Under the pieces are notes generated by a model. It worked only from the letters and a program-made list of their open reading frames with translations, was not told where the DNA came from and ran no database searches. Position numbers and translations under genes: made by a program. DNA of 64,000 nt from Bacillota bacterium. Its GTDB lineage: Bacteria > Bacillota > Clostridia > Lachnospirales > Lachnospiraceae. This document shows positions 45,412 to 54,141 of the stretch, in pieces (the stretch's first letter is position 1; every line of letters begins with the position of its first letter). The DNA is taken from NCBI GenBank assembly GCA_030526045.1, contig JAUNDN010000002.1, forward strand, positions 1-64,000, given 5' to 3'.

Positions 45412-47409
45412 TTAAGGCTCAGTCAGCACCACATCCTCCACCGGCAGTTCCTGCCAGATTGCATAAAAAGTCATATCCTCATAAACCGGCTTATAACGGT
45501 CATAAGGAACGCCTGCTTCCGTAACCCACCCCATGAACAGCGAACTGTATCTGACAGGAATCGGCTCTTCTCCTGCGGTCAGTCCATCCTTCACACAGAA
45601 GATCTGCCAAGCCTCCTCGTCCACGACAAAGGTAACGTTGTGATAGCTTTCCTCATTAAGCCACACACTGTTTAGGAAATTAACCCTTTCCTGTATAAAA
45701 TATTTTAAATATCTGACATCATTGTCATAATCCTTGTAATACTGATATCGATTTTCCAGATTTTCCCACCGGATACTGTCCATTTTTGCCGACTGTCTGC
45801 TTTCTGACACCATCCGGTCGATTCCCCCTGTAAGAAGTGACTTGAGATAAGGAAGTGCCTTCTGTTCATAGAGCATAACCATGTCACTGTAAAAGTCTTC
45901 CTTCTCATATAGCCTGGCAAATACTTCCGTGCCGTAGACATGATCACTCAACCTGGTGATTCCCACAGGATTGCTGGCGATCTCGTCCAAATTGCAGTTT
46001 CCAAATGCCACGTCAAAATCCCATACCGGCCCTGCAAATATTTTGTCGCTCACTGTGTCCTGCGGCTTATAAAAGAAGCTGCTTGTGACACCACCGTCAT
46101 AATTCTTGGATATCTCCTCTACCAAATACTTCCGGACAAAGGAATCCACATCAATATAGTCGGAATAATGCTTCCCTGTCTGTGGATGAATACCTTCCTC
46201 GGTGCTCACCGCATCCTGGAATTCCTGCATCAAATCTGCAATATAGTCCACCTGTTCCTTTGACGCATATCGCGGACTCTGCAAAACATAGCAATCCCCC
46301 TGATCGGTTATAAAGCCGGCAAGTTCCCCCGTATATCTTGCCGGGAGTTCCCGCTCGAACAGATAACCCCCGGATATATCCTCTTCCTCGCAGACTGCCT
46401 CGGTCCATTTCCTTGTTCCTTCCGGATTCTCAATACTCTTAAGCTTTCCCAGCTCGGAATCCCCGTACGCTGCGCTCAGTGTCTCTTCCATATCCCGAAT
46501 GGCAACACGTTCCCCTCCAACCTCAACTTTTTCGAAAAGATAATAGTTTCCGTAATAAACATGATTGATGTACAAATCAACCATTTGGCTCTCCGGCACA
46601 TAGCTCATGCCAAGTTCCCTGGCAAGCTCCATGGTAATCCGGTTGCGTAGCCTGGTCTCATCATAACCGTTGGCAATCAGATTCCATGCCTTCGCCTCGC
46701 CAAAACCAAAAAGGTCTGCCTTCTTACTCAATTTAAACTGAAGTGGTTTTTTGGCAAGTCCCCAGGTTGAATTTCCCCTTCCCTGAATACTTTCTGCTGT
46801 TCCTGCATAGAGTTCGCCACCATTTAAGTCAAGGAGCTGCACCGTTCCGCTTTCCTCATTCCCCTTTTCTTCTTCGATTACGGTCATCTTCCCCGATTTT
46901 GTGGTAAGACTAAGTACCGGAAGGTCAGAAGAGTAAAGAAAAATGAGCGGCATACTGAAAACCGTTTCGCCCCTGCGGTCTAAATAAGTTATCTGATAAG
47001 TTTCTTCCTCGGCAACATCAAGGAGTACATCCCCTTCCTTCACATGCCTGCTTCCAATCTGAATACTGCCGCCATCGGCCTTTTCAAGGACAAGCCCACG
47101 GTTTCTGGCATATCCGGGCAGGAAAAAGTATCCGGTTCCATCCTCACTCTGCCACAGCAGAACCTTGGTGTTTTCGTTTTCACCCTCTACCGACAAAAGT
47201 ATTTCCGGCATTTCCTCGGTCTGCAGCTTCTGCGGTGCCCCTGCCTCACCCTGCTGCGGAGCACTTAGTTTCTGTTCTCCGGCAAGAGATATTTCTTCCT
47301 TCCTGTATTCACTTATTCTATCCATAACACCCGGATACACAATCATCATAGCAAGGATCAAAACTCCTGCAAGCGACACCCAGGTCAGTGTTTTTCTGTT
47401 TTCTTCCAT
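45412..47409 (-). CDS. CotH kinase family protein, membrane-anchored
   Basis: A 665-residue protein with one N-terminal membrane helix (about residues 10-28). It then has a low-complexity stalk, a beta-rich domain, and the CotH domain: GRGNSTWGLAKKP near 210-222, KAWNLIANGYDETRLRNR, YGNYYLFEKVEV near 287-298 and GPVWDFDVAFGN near 461-472. CotH proteins are atypical kinases; Bacillus CotH phosphorylates spore-coat proteins. The C-terminal 50 residues look like a small beta-repeat found in clostridial surface proteins. Orientation suggests an external domain, possibly modifying a surface protein or glycan. It lies between the sialyltransferase-like gene (36-base gap) and the second ABC flippase. 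Confidence 0.8.
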   Translation of the reverse strand: MEENRKTLTWVSLAGVLILAMMIVYPGVMDRISEYRKEEISLAGEQKLSAPQQGEAGAPQKLQTEEMPEILLSVEGENENTKVLLWQSEDGTGYFFLPGYARNRGLVLEKADGGSIQIGSRHVKEGDVLLDVAEEETYQITYLDRRGETVFSMPLIFLYSSDLPVLSLTTKSGKMTVIEEEKGNEESGTVQLLDLNGGELYAGTAESIQGRGNSTWGLAKKPLQFKLSKKADLFGFGEAKAWNLIANGYDETRLRNRITMELARELGMSYVPESQMVDLYINHVYYGNYYLFEKVEVGGERVAIRDMEETLSAAYGDSELGKLKSIENPEGTRKWTEAVCEEEDISGGYLFERELPARYTGELAGFITDQGDCYVLQSPRYASKEQVDYIADLMQEFQDAVSTEEGIHPQTGKHYSDYIDVDSFVRKYLVEEISKNYDGGVTSSFFYKPQDTVSDKIFAGPVWDFDVAFGNCNLDEIASNPVGITRLSDHVYGTEVFARLYEKEDFYSDMVMLYEQKALPYLKSLLTGGIDRMVSESRQSAKMDSIRWENLENRYQYYKDYDNDVRYLKYFIQERVNFLNSVWLNEESYHNVTFVVDEEAWQIFCVKDGLTAGEEPIPVRYSSLFMGWVTEAGVPYDRYKPVYEDMTFYAIWQELPVEDVVLTEP

Positions 47410-47445
47410 ATAAACCTTACTCTCGCCTTACGTAAATTTTGCTGT

Positions 47446-48516
47446 TTATTCCAAATATTCGTTCTGGCTGTGAAGCTCTCTTGCCTCGTAGCGATCCATA
47501 TAGTCCTCTCCAAGGAAGACCACTTCCTTTGCAAAGTGGATACCATCCGGCACCGTCAGAATGGATACCACCTTATCCACCTGCAGCTCAGGGATGAAAT
47601 TCATGATTTCCATAGGAAACTTCCCGAAAAGCACAATGTACTCCGAAAACAGCTTTTCATAATCCAGCACATCTCTCGGGTGCGGTTTCAGGATCACCTG
47701 GGCATTCTGTCCCTGCTCCGATATCACGTCCCTGAAAATCTTCTCCCGCACTTCCAGACTGCAGAGCGGTTCCGTCAAAATGAGAACCTTATGCTCATGA
47801 TTTTCCCCGCTTATAAACTTTTCCTTCAGCTCATCAATATTTTTTATGAACAGCTTCACAATCTGATCCTTGTCATCCTGTGAAAGATGTTCCACCAGAA
47901 GTTCTCTTCGAAGCTCCACATATTTCGGGCAGGGATAAGGGCAGACGGAAATATCATTGACCTCCATGTCAATACAATACTTCCCATAACCGTTTTGAAT
48001 GAAAATCAAATTGATAGAGGATAGAAATGCCTTCAGCCTAAAGTGACCTTTATTATCATATCTGGCCGTGTCATAATAGCGGATACAATTAAGCCCATCC
48101 TCAAGTGCATGATAACGTATTTTCTTATAGCTCAAATAATAGCCGATGGGATCCGAATCGCAGAAAACATATACATCCTCATAGCTCCTGAAATCCACCG
48201 GCACAAAGGGCTCCTGCAGCTTTCCGAGCAGCTTCGTGTAACGGATGCGGGCAAGCATATTGATCAACAAATTCCCTCTGTCCACATGGTATTTGGCAAG
48301 CTCCGGGAACTGCACATCCTCCTTCTCGTCAAACAGGAACACCTCACCAAAAAGCTTTGATTCTGCCGCCCGTTCCTTGAGATCGCCAAAGTCGTTTGAC
48401 ATCGTGCTGAGCACAAGATCTGCGTTCCCCCGCTCGGCTATCGGAAGATAACATTCCTTCAGGCAGGCTACATATACATGATAAAATGTGTGACACACAT
48501 AGACTCTCTTTTTCAA
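47446..48516 (-). CDS. Sialyltransferase-like glycosyltransferase (GT52/polysialyltransferase type)
   Basis: A 356-residue GT-B-like protein. It carries the two short motifs of bacterial sialyltransferases: an acidic EDG at residues 139-141 (HALEDGLN) and HP at 279-280 (LKPHPRD). Such enzymes use CMP-activated nonulosonic acids. CMP-pseudaminic acid genes lie divergently upstream (51343-54119), so this is the best candidate for the pseudaminic acid transferase. The start is TTG 48516 (KKRVYVCHTFYHV follows), with GGAG 10 bases before it; no ATG lies nearby at the family's start. It shares the divergent promoter region with the MBOAT gene and is followed by CotH. Confidence 0.72.
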   Translation of the reverse strand: MKKRVYVCHTFYHVYVACLKECYLPIAERGNADLVLSTMSNDFGDLKERAAESKLFGEVFLFDEKEDVQFPELAKYHVDRGNLLINMLARIRYTKLLGKLQEPFVPVDFRSYEDVYVFCDSDPIGYYLSYKKIRYHALEDGLNCIRYYDTARYDNKGHFRLKAFLSSINLIFIQNGYGKYCIDMEVNDISVCPYPCPKYVELRRELLVEHLSQDDKDQIVKLFIKNIDELKEKFISGENHEHKVLILTEPLCSLEVREKIFRDVISEQGQNAQVILKPHPRDVLDYEKLFSEYIVLFGKFPMEIMNFIPELQVDKVVSILTVPDGIHFAKEVVFLGEDYMDRYEARELHSQNEYLE

Positions 48517-48550
48517 CTTCTGATTTCTCCGTTTCCAAACTCTCTCGTTT

Positions 48551-48579
48551 ATTTTCGCTCATAGGGAATTATCTGTCAA
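48551..48579 (-). promoter_or_regulatory. Candidate promoter for sialyltransferase-like gene
   Basis: On the minus strand: a perfect -35 TTGACA (48574-48579), a 17-base spacer, and a weak -10 GAAAAT (48551-48556), about 35 bases before the TTG start at 48516. It lies in the 158-base divergent gap and pairs with the plus-strand promoter at 48617-48645. Confidence 0.45.
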
Positions 48580-48616
48580 TCCTTTCGTCCCATTGTTCAC
48601 AAAGCAAACTGCAACC

Positions 48617-48645
48617 TTGATTAAGCATAGTCTTTCTGATAAAAT
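48617..48645 (+). promoter_or_regulatory. Sigma-A-type promoter for MBOAT and pseudaminic acid genes
   Basis: TTGATT (48617-48622), a 17-base spacer, and TAAAAT (48640-48645) preceded by TGA, an extended -10. It precedes the plus-strand gene run, which has only short gaps down to 54119, so it could drive the MBOAT, SGNH, PseF, PseI and PseG genes together. Confidence 0.6.
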
Positions 48646-48704
48646 ATGTAGATGAAGTTACTAAAGAAAGGATATTGTTCTATCATAACAATAAGTACAG
48701 AAGA

Positions 48705-50153
48705 ATGGTTTTCAGTTCAAGCACTTTCCTTTTTTGCTTCCTGCCGGTCTGCCTGCTCGGATACTATCTGTTGAATAATAAACTGAAAAACGGATGGCTT
48801 CTGTTTATGAGCCTTCTTTTTTATGCTTGGGGCGGAATAAAATTTTTTCCAATCATTTGTATTTCTATTCTCCTAAATTATATTGGCGGATATCTTATTG
48901 ATTGCGTACAAACCCAAGGAAAAGAAGCCTTGAGGAAAAGTATTTTCTTTATGGTAATCGTGTTCAACTTACTCCTCTTAGGGTATTGGAAATACTTCAT
49001 GTTTTTTGTAAACATTTTTGAGGAAATAACAGGCATTCAGTTTCATGTCCCGGAAATTGTTCTTCCCATTGGAATTTCCTTTTTTACTTTTCAAGGACTT
49101 TCTTATGTCATTGATGTTTATAGAAGGAAGGTTCCTGTTCAAAAAAAATTACTAAATGTAGGTTTATACATAGCTCTTTTCCCACAATTGATTGCAGGTC
49201 CGATTGTTCGCTATTCAGATATTAATGAACAGATAGAATTCAGAACCCACTCCACTTCCACGTTTGTTGAAGGAATCAGGCGTTTTACCATCGGGCTTGC
49301 CAAAAAGGCAATATTGGCTAACTCGTTAGCAGTGAACGCTGACTCTATTTTTCATACACCTTATTATAATAATACTCCTGAAGTCGCATGGATTGGTGCT
49401 GTTTCTTACAGCTTACAAATATATTTTGATTTTTCCGGATACTCAGATATGGCTATCGGTTTAGGTAAAATGTTTGGATTCCACATCCTGGATAACTTCA
49501 ATTACCCCTATATTTCAAAGTCAATATCTGAATTCTGGCGAAGATGGCATATTTCGTTGGGCAGTTGGTTACGCGATTATGTATACATTCCACTCGGGGG
49601 TAACCGCAAGGGCAAAGCATATACAATTATTAATACACTAATTGTTTTTGGGATCAGTGGACTATGGCATGGTGCTAATTGGACCTTTATTGTATGGGGA
49701 ATTTATTATGGTTTTCTGATCGTTCTACCTATCATATTCGGGAAAACAATACAGAATTTCCACCAAAAATTCGCTTTCAGCAACACGCGACTTTTCAACT
49801 TTGTAAAAATTGTCTGTACAGACTTTCTGGTATTAATCGGATGGGTGCTTTTTAAATCAGATAGTCTCAGCGCAGCAATCGGTTACCTAAAGTCAATGTT
49901 CGGGCTGGTCAATCTTTACCAACCCGGATACACCTATAAATGGTATCTGACAAATTACAACATCTTCATACTCATAATCTCTTTTGTTGCCATGCTTCCG
50001 TTAGGCAAAAAGCTTTTTTATGCACTAAAAGCCAAAATAACTAATTATGTATTTGAAGTAATATGTGATGTGAGCACATTTATTTTATTGGCCGTCTCAT
50101 TAATGTATGTGGTTACGTCAACCTACAATCCTTTTATTTATTTTCAATTTTAA
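48705..50153 (+). CDS. MBOAT O-acyltransferase, second copy, AT-rich
   Basis: A 482-residue protein with about ten membrane helices. It opens MVFSSSTFLFCFLP, the common MBOAT start, and has LFPQLIAGPIVRY near 164-176, SISEFWRRWHISLG near 269-282, YIPLGGNRKG near 289-298 and the histidine motif LWHGANWTFIVWG near 318-330. Function as for other AlgI-type proteins: acyl transfer across the membrane to a glycan. ATG 48705 matches the family start but has only a weak ribosome site; a TTG at 48675 lies behind AAAGGA. Its base composition is visibly more AT-rich than the pse genes downstream, and it is on the opposite strand to most of the locus. Confidence 0.88.
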   Translation: MVFSSSTFLFCFLPVCLLGYYLLNNKLKNGWLLFMSLLFYAWGGIKFFPIICISILLNYIGGYLIDCVQTQGKEALRKSIFFMVIVFNLLLLGYWKYFMFFVNIFEEITGIQFHVPEIVLPIGISFFTFQGLSYVIDVYRRKVPVQKKLLNVGLYIALFPQLIAGPIVRYSDINEQIEFRTHSTSTFVEGIRRFTIGLAKKAILANSLAVNADSIFHTPYYNNTPEVAWIGAVSYSLQIYFDFSGYSDMAIGLGKMFGFHILDNFNYPYISKSISEFWRRWHISLGSWLRDYVYIPLGGNRKGKAYTIINTLIVFGISGLWHGANWTFIVWGIYYGFLIVLPIIFGKTIQNFHQKFAFSNTRLFNFVKIVCTDFLVLIGWVLFKSDSLSAAIGYLKSMFGLVNLYQPGYTYKWYLTNYNIFILIISFVAMLPLGKKLFYALKAKITNYVFEVICDVSTFILLAVSLMYVVTSTYNPFIYFQF

Positions 50154-50174
50154 TGGTTTATGCAGAGGATTACT

Positions 50175-51323
50175 ATGAAGGGGAAAAATTTTTTAGACAA
50201 ATTATTCATAAGCATATTCTTTCTTACCTTGTTTGTTCCTTTTCTGCTTGCCCATAGAAAAGAATCAAGAATTTCCGAAATGGAAAACAGAACGTTGGCT
50301 AATCCTCCACACTTTTTTAATCAGGAAGGTAATTTCAATTGGTCTTACTCTTGTGATTTTGATTCCTGGATCAATGATAATGTCAGATTTCGAACTATCT
50401 TAATGGAAATGAATTCTACTCTTCAATATCAATTATTCGGAAAAATAGCCAATGATAACCTTCGCGAAGGACTTGACGGACATCTATTTTACATTGAAGG
50501 CAGAAAAGTTGCAGGACATCAACACACAAATTTATTGAGTGAAGAAGAATTACAACGTTATTTATCAGCAATGCAGCGCCTGTCCACCCGGCTTTCCGAG
50601 CAGAATATTACCTTTTATTACATGCAGTGTTATGATAAAGACAGTATTTATCCTGAATACTATGTTGAAGGTGTCAGACAATTTGGTGATATGTCAAGAG
50701 CTAACCAAATTGTCGAGGGGTTACGGAAAAATACCGATGTTAATGTTATTCCAACTTATGAAGCATTGATGGAACACAAAGATCAGAAAATGCTTTATTT
50801 TAAGGCTACGGATCCAGCTCATTGGAACGACTCCGGCGCGCATATAGGCTATACGGAACTGATGAATTTCATCCAAAAAGACTTTCCTGAATTGCCAATC
50901 CTTGACGAGACTGATTATCATATTGAACAAACAGAAGAATGGGCAAACATATACGGCTTTACTTATCCGTATTCGGAAATCAACTGCCATTACAGTATAA
51001 AAAACCCTAATGCAACGGAATTGGAACTAGATTATTTTGATCCTGAAAAAATTATTAAATATAGAGAACACGGTCATTACTATATTAACGAAGACGCCAG
51101 TAATGAATTAAAAATTCTTATAGTGGGAGACAGCTTTATCCGTCAATTTTTAAAAGGAGATATTGCAGAAAGCTTTCACGAAACCTTAAGCATCGATTGG
51201 ATTAACTTAGAAATTCTTGACCAAGTACTTGAAATCTATGAACCGGATATACTGGTCTTAGAGAGCGCTGAATTTTGTCTGGATAATACAATTCCTTTAG
51301 TGGCAGAAATGCCCACACCATAA
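50175..51323 (+). CDS. AlgX/DHHW-like SGNH O-acyltransferase partner
   Basis: A 382-residue protein with one N-terminal membrane helix (about 8-27) followed by an external domain. It contains SEMENRTLANPP near 40-51, a DHHW-type motif TDPAHWNDSGAHIGY near 213-227 with the Asp/His pair, and IVGDSFIRQ near 317-325 with the likely nucleophile serine. This is the AlgX/AlgJ arrangement, which accepts acyl groups from an MBOAT partner; that partner is the gene 21 bases upstream. The start at ATG 50175 has AGAGG 6 bases before it; ATG 50160 has none. It is as AT-rich as the MBOAT gene, so both probably arrived together. Confidence 0.78.
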   Translation: MKGKNFLDKLFISIFFLTLFVPFLLAHRKESRISEMENRTLANPPHFFNQEGNFNWSYSCDFDSWINDNVRFRTILMEMNSTLQYQLFGKIANDNLREGLDGHLFYIEGRKVAGHQHTNLLSEEELQRYLSAMQRLSTRLSEQNITFYYMQCYDKDSIYPEYYVEGVRQFGDMSRANQIVEGLRKNTDVNVIPTYEALMEHKDQKMLYFKATDPAHWNDSGAHIGYTELMNFIQKDFPELPILDETDYHIEQTEEWANIYGFTYPYSEINCHYSIKNPNATELELDYFDPEKIIKYREHGHYYINEDASNELKILIVGDSFIRQFLKGDIAESFHETLSIDWINLEILDQVLEIYEPDILVLESAEFCLDNTIPLVAEMPTP

Positions 51324-51342
51324 GAAAGGACTGGTGCAGCTC

Positions 51343-52035
51343 ATGAAAAAACATTCCCTTGCGATCATCACTGCCCGAGGCGGCAGTAAACGGATTCCCG
51401 GAAAGAATAAGAAAGAGTTTTGCGGAAAGCCCATTCTCCTGTATTCCATTGATGCCGCTCTTCGCAGCGGGCTTTTTGATGAGGTAATGGTCTCCACGGA
51501 TGATGAGGAGATTGCGCAGCTTGCCATAGAGGCAGGGGCACAGGTTCCCTTCATGAGGAGCCCCGAGACAGCCAATGATTATGCTTCCACTGACGATGTG
51601 ATCCGGGAGGTTCTTGACAACTATAAGAATCGTGGACAGCAGTTTGACGCCTTCTGCTGTATTTACCCTACAGCCCCTTTCATTACTCCCGAAAGGTTAA
51701 AAGAAGCAATGGCTTTGCTGAATGAAACCGATTCTGTCATGCCGGTGGTTGCCTTTTCCTATCCGGTGCAGCGTGCCGTTGTGATTGAAGACGGAGAACT
51801 GAAACGCAAATGGCCGGAGTATGCAAACAGTCGCTCCCAGGATTTAGAGCCCTTTTATCATGATGTGGGGCAGTTTTATGCCTGCCGCACAGAGGCATTT
51901 TACCGGGAAGGAACGACCGATACCGTCCATATGAAGCCCATGATCTTAAATGACACCGAGGTGCAGGACATTGATACCTTCGAGGACTGGGCAATTGCGG
52001 AGATGAAATATAAACTCCTTCATCCGCAGGAATAG
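51343..52035 (+). CDS. pseF: Pseudaminic acid cytidylyltransferase (PseF)
   Basis: A 230-residue NeuA/PseF-type CMP-nonulosonate synthetase. IITARGGSKRIPGKNKK near residues 8-24 is the CTP-binding signature, and CCIYPTAPFI and PVVAFSYPVQRA follow in the PseF rather than NeuA manner. It activates pseudaminic acid with CTP. The start is uncertain: GTG 51334 lies 3 bases and ATG 51343 lies 12 bases after AAAGGA. It is followed at 24 bases by PseI. The DNA returns to the higher GC of the main locus right at this gene. Confidence 0.88.
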   Translation: MKKHSLAIITARGGSKRIPGKNKKEFCGKPILLYSIDAALRSGLFDEVMVSTDDEEIAQLAIEAGAQVPFMRSPETANDYASTDDVIREVLDNYKNRGQQFDAFCCIYPTAPFITPERLKEAMALLNETDSVMPVVAFSYPVQRAVVIEDGELKRKWPEYANSRSQDLEPFYHDVGQFYACRTEAFYREGTTDTVHMKPMILNDTEVQDIDTFEDWAIAEMKYKLLHPQE

Positions 52036-52059
52036 CACGAGAAAGGATTTTATTGCGAT

Positions 52060-53109
52060 ATGAACAAAACGATCAAAATCGGATCAGCCACGGTGGGGGC
52101 AGCCTCACCCACCTTTATTGTTGCGGAAATGTCCGGCAATCATCTGCAGGATTATGACCGTGCCATCCGCATCATTCACGCTGCCAAGGAAGCTGGTGCC
52201 GATGCCATCAAGCTGCAAACCTATACCGCAGACACCATTACCGTTGACGGTACCAATGATTGCTTTCACATTCACGGTTCCATCTGGGACGGCATGTCAC
52301 TTCACAAGCTCTATGAGGAGGCCTATACCCCCTGGGACTGGCAGCCAAAGCTTATGGAGGAGGCCGAAAAGCTTGGTCTTATCTGCTTTTCCTCACCCTT
52401 TGACTTTACTGCTGTAGATTTTATGGAACAGATGAATATGCCGGCCTATAAGATTGCTTCCTACGAAATCAACGACATTCCCCTGATCCGTAAAATCGCA
52501 AAGCTTCATAAGCCCATTATTTTTGCAACGGGAATTGCGGAATTTGAGGATCTTGACCTGGCACTTTCCGTCTGCAGGGAAGAAGGCAACGAGGATGTGA
52601 TGCTCCTGAAATGTGTATCCGCCTATCCGACTCCCTATGAGCTGATCAATCTAAACACCATTCCCACACTTGCTGAAAAGTACAATTGTCTCATGGGGCT
52701 TTCCGATCACTCCATGGGGAGCGCAGTTGCAGTTGCTTCTGTCGCCCTGGGAGCACGCATGGTGGAAAAGCACTTAACCCTTTCCCGAGCTGACGGCGGT
52801 CCTGACGGCGCCTTTTCCATGGAGCCCGCAGAATTCAAACAGATGTGCAAGGATATCCGCATTGTGGAGAAAGCGCTTGGTTCCTCCACCTATCAGTTGA
52901 CACCCCAGCAGATAGATGAGCGAAAGGAGTCTCGCTCCCTGTTTGTGGTAAAGGACATGAAACAAGGGGATACCTTCACGCCGGACAACTGTCGTTCCAT
53001 CCGTCCGGGAATTGGACTTCACACCAAATATTATGAAGAGATTTTAGGGAAAACCGCCACAAAGGATATTGAGAAAGGAACACCTCTTTCATGGGAACTG
53101 GTAAAGTGA
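52060..53109 (+). CDS. pseI: Pseudaminic acid synthase (PseI)
   Basis: A 349-residue NeuB-family synthase. The TIM-barrel part has FIVAEMSGNH near 20-29, GADAIKLQTYT near 46-56, YTPWDWQ near 88-94 and CFSSPFD near 109-115, the last two being typical of PseI. A C-terminal antifreeze-like (SAF) domain covers about 285-349, with SRSLFVVKDMKQGD. It condenses phosphoenolpyruvate with the 6-deoxy-altrose intermediate to form pseudaminic acid. GAAAGGA precedes ATG 52060. It overlaps the PseG start by 19 bases, so the two are coupled. Confidence 0.92.
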   Translation: MNKTIKIGSATVGAASPTFIVAEMSGNHLQDYDRAIRIIHAAKEAGADAIKLQTYTADTITVDGTNDCFHIHGSIWDGMSLHKLYEEAYTPWDWQPKLMEEAEKLGLICFSSPFDFTAVDFMEQMNMPAYKIASYEINDIPLIRKIAKLHKPIIFATGIAEFEDLDLALSVCREEGNEDVMLLKCVSAYPTPYELINLNTIPTLAEKYNCLMGLSDHSMGSAVAVASVALGARMVEKHLTLSRADGGPDGAFSMEPAEFKQMCKDIRIVEKALGSSTYQLTPQQIDERKESRSLFVVKDMKQGDTFTPDNCRSIRPGIGLHTKYYEEILGKTATKDIEKGTPLSWELVK

Positions 53110-54119
53110 TCTTTATTCGGGCTGATGCCAATGAACAAATTGCATCCGGACATATTATGCGCTGCCTTACCATTGCCGGTGCGCTCCGCAGGCAGGGACA
53201 CTCTGTCACCTTTCTGGTATCCGATCACGACAGCGGGAACGCACTGACTATACGTGGTGAAGCTTCTTTTCTATGTCTTGGGAGCAATTATAGGTGCCTG
53301 GAGGAAGAGCTTCCTATGCTTCTTCCCCTTCTTTCCGAAAGAAAGCCCGACGTCTTTCTTCTGGATTCCTACTTTGCTTCTGCCCGCTACATGAAGGCAA
53401 TAAGAGAGCAGTGCAGACTGGTCTATCTGGATGACCTTCAGCAGTTTTCCTATCCGGTGGATCTGGTCATCAACTATGATCTCACTGCGGATGCTTCCTT
53501 CTACAGCGATACGCCCGCACTGCTGGGAGCTGCCTACACACCGCTTCGGGAACAGTTCCTTTCCGTTCCTTACTCTGTAAAAGAAAGGGTTTCCACCGTA
53601 CTGATCTCCACCGGAGGCTCTGATATTTACAACGCTGCTTCCCGCATCTTTGAAGTGCTGGCAGGCTCTGACTATTTTTCAAAATGCAAAGCCACCTTTC
53701 ATGTCTTAACCGGAAACATGAATTCCAACAAAGCCTCCCTGTATCAGCTTGCAGAGAAATATCCCCGGATGATCCTGCATGAAAATGTGACGGAAATGGC
53801 TGGACTGATCTCTTCCTGTGATCTTGCATTTTCTGCCGGAGGAACCACTCTGTTTGAGCTTTGCGCTGTTGGCGTTCCCGCTGTCAGCTTTTCGATTTCC
53901 GATGTTCAGTATCCTTGCGTCCATGCCTTCGAGAGGGCAGGTATTATCCCCTATGCCGGAGATGTCCGAGAGGGAGAACCCTTTTATGAAAAGCTTCTTT
54001 CCATGGGCATAGAAATAGCGGAAAATCCCACCCGCAGGAAGGAGCTTTCCGCTTACATGAGACAATTTGTGGACGGCCGGGGCGCTGACCGCATTGCAAG
54101 GGCAATCACCGACCTTTAA
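53091..54119 (+). CDS. pseG: UDP-2,4-diacetamido-2,4,6-trideoxy-altropyranose hydrolase (PseG)
   Basis: A 342-residue GT-B-like hydrolase. IFIRADANEQIASGHIMRC near 7-25 holds the catalytic histidine (His21) and the GHxMRC signature of PseG. VLISTGGSD near 168-176 and SAGGTTLFELCAVGVPAV near 250-267 bind the UDP-sugar. It removes UDP to give the free sugar for PseI. The gene starts inside the pseI end behind GAAAGGA. It ends 22 bases from the convergent ATP-grasp gene. PseB is not found in the window and PseH is uncertain. Confidence 0.9.
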   Translation: MGTGKVIFIRADANEQIASGHIMRCLTIAGALRRQGHSVTFLVSDHDSGNALTIRGEASFLCLGSNYRCLEEELPMLLPLLSERKPDVFLLDSYFASARYMKAIREQCRLVYLDDLQQFSYPVDLVINYDLTADASFYSDTPALLGAAYTPLREQFLSVPYSVKERVSTVLISTGGSDIYNAASRIFEVLAGSDYFSKCKATFHVLTGNMNSNKASLYQLAEKYPRMILHENVTEMAGLISSCDLAFSAGGTTLFELCAVGVPAVSFSISDVQYPCVHAFERAGIIPYAGDVREGEPFYEKLLSMGIEIAENPTRRKELSAYMRQFVDGRGADRIARAITDL

Positions 54120-54124
54120 AGGTC
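54111..54124. terminator. Perfect palindrome between convergent pseG and ATP-grasp genes
   Basis: GACCTTTAAAGGTC at 54111-54124 covers the pseG stop codon in the short convergent gap. It could form a small bidirectional stem, but the AT centre leaves little stable stem and there is no T-run, so termination is uncertain. Confidence 0.25.
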
Positions 54125-54141
54125 CGGCCTTATCACAGAGC

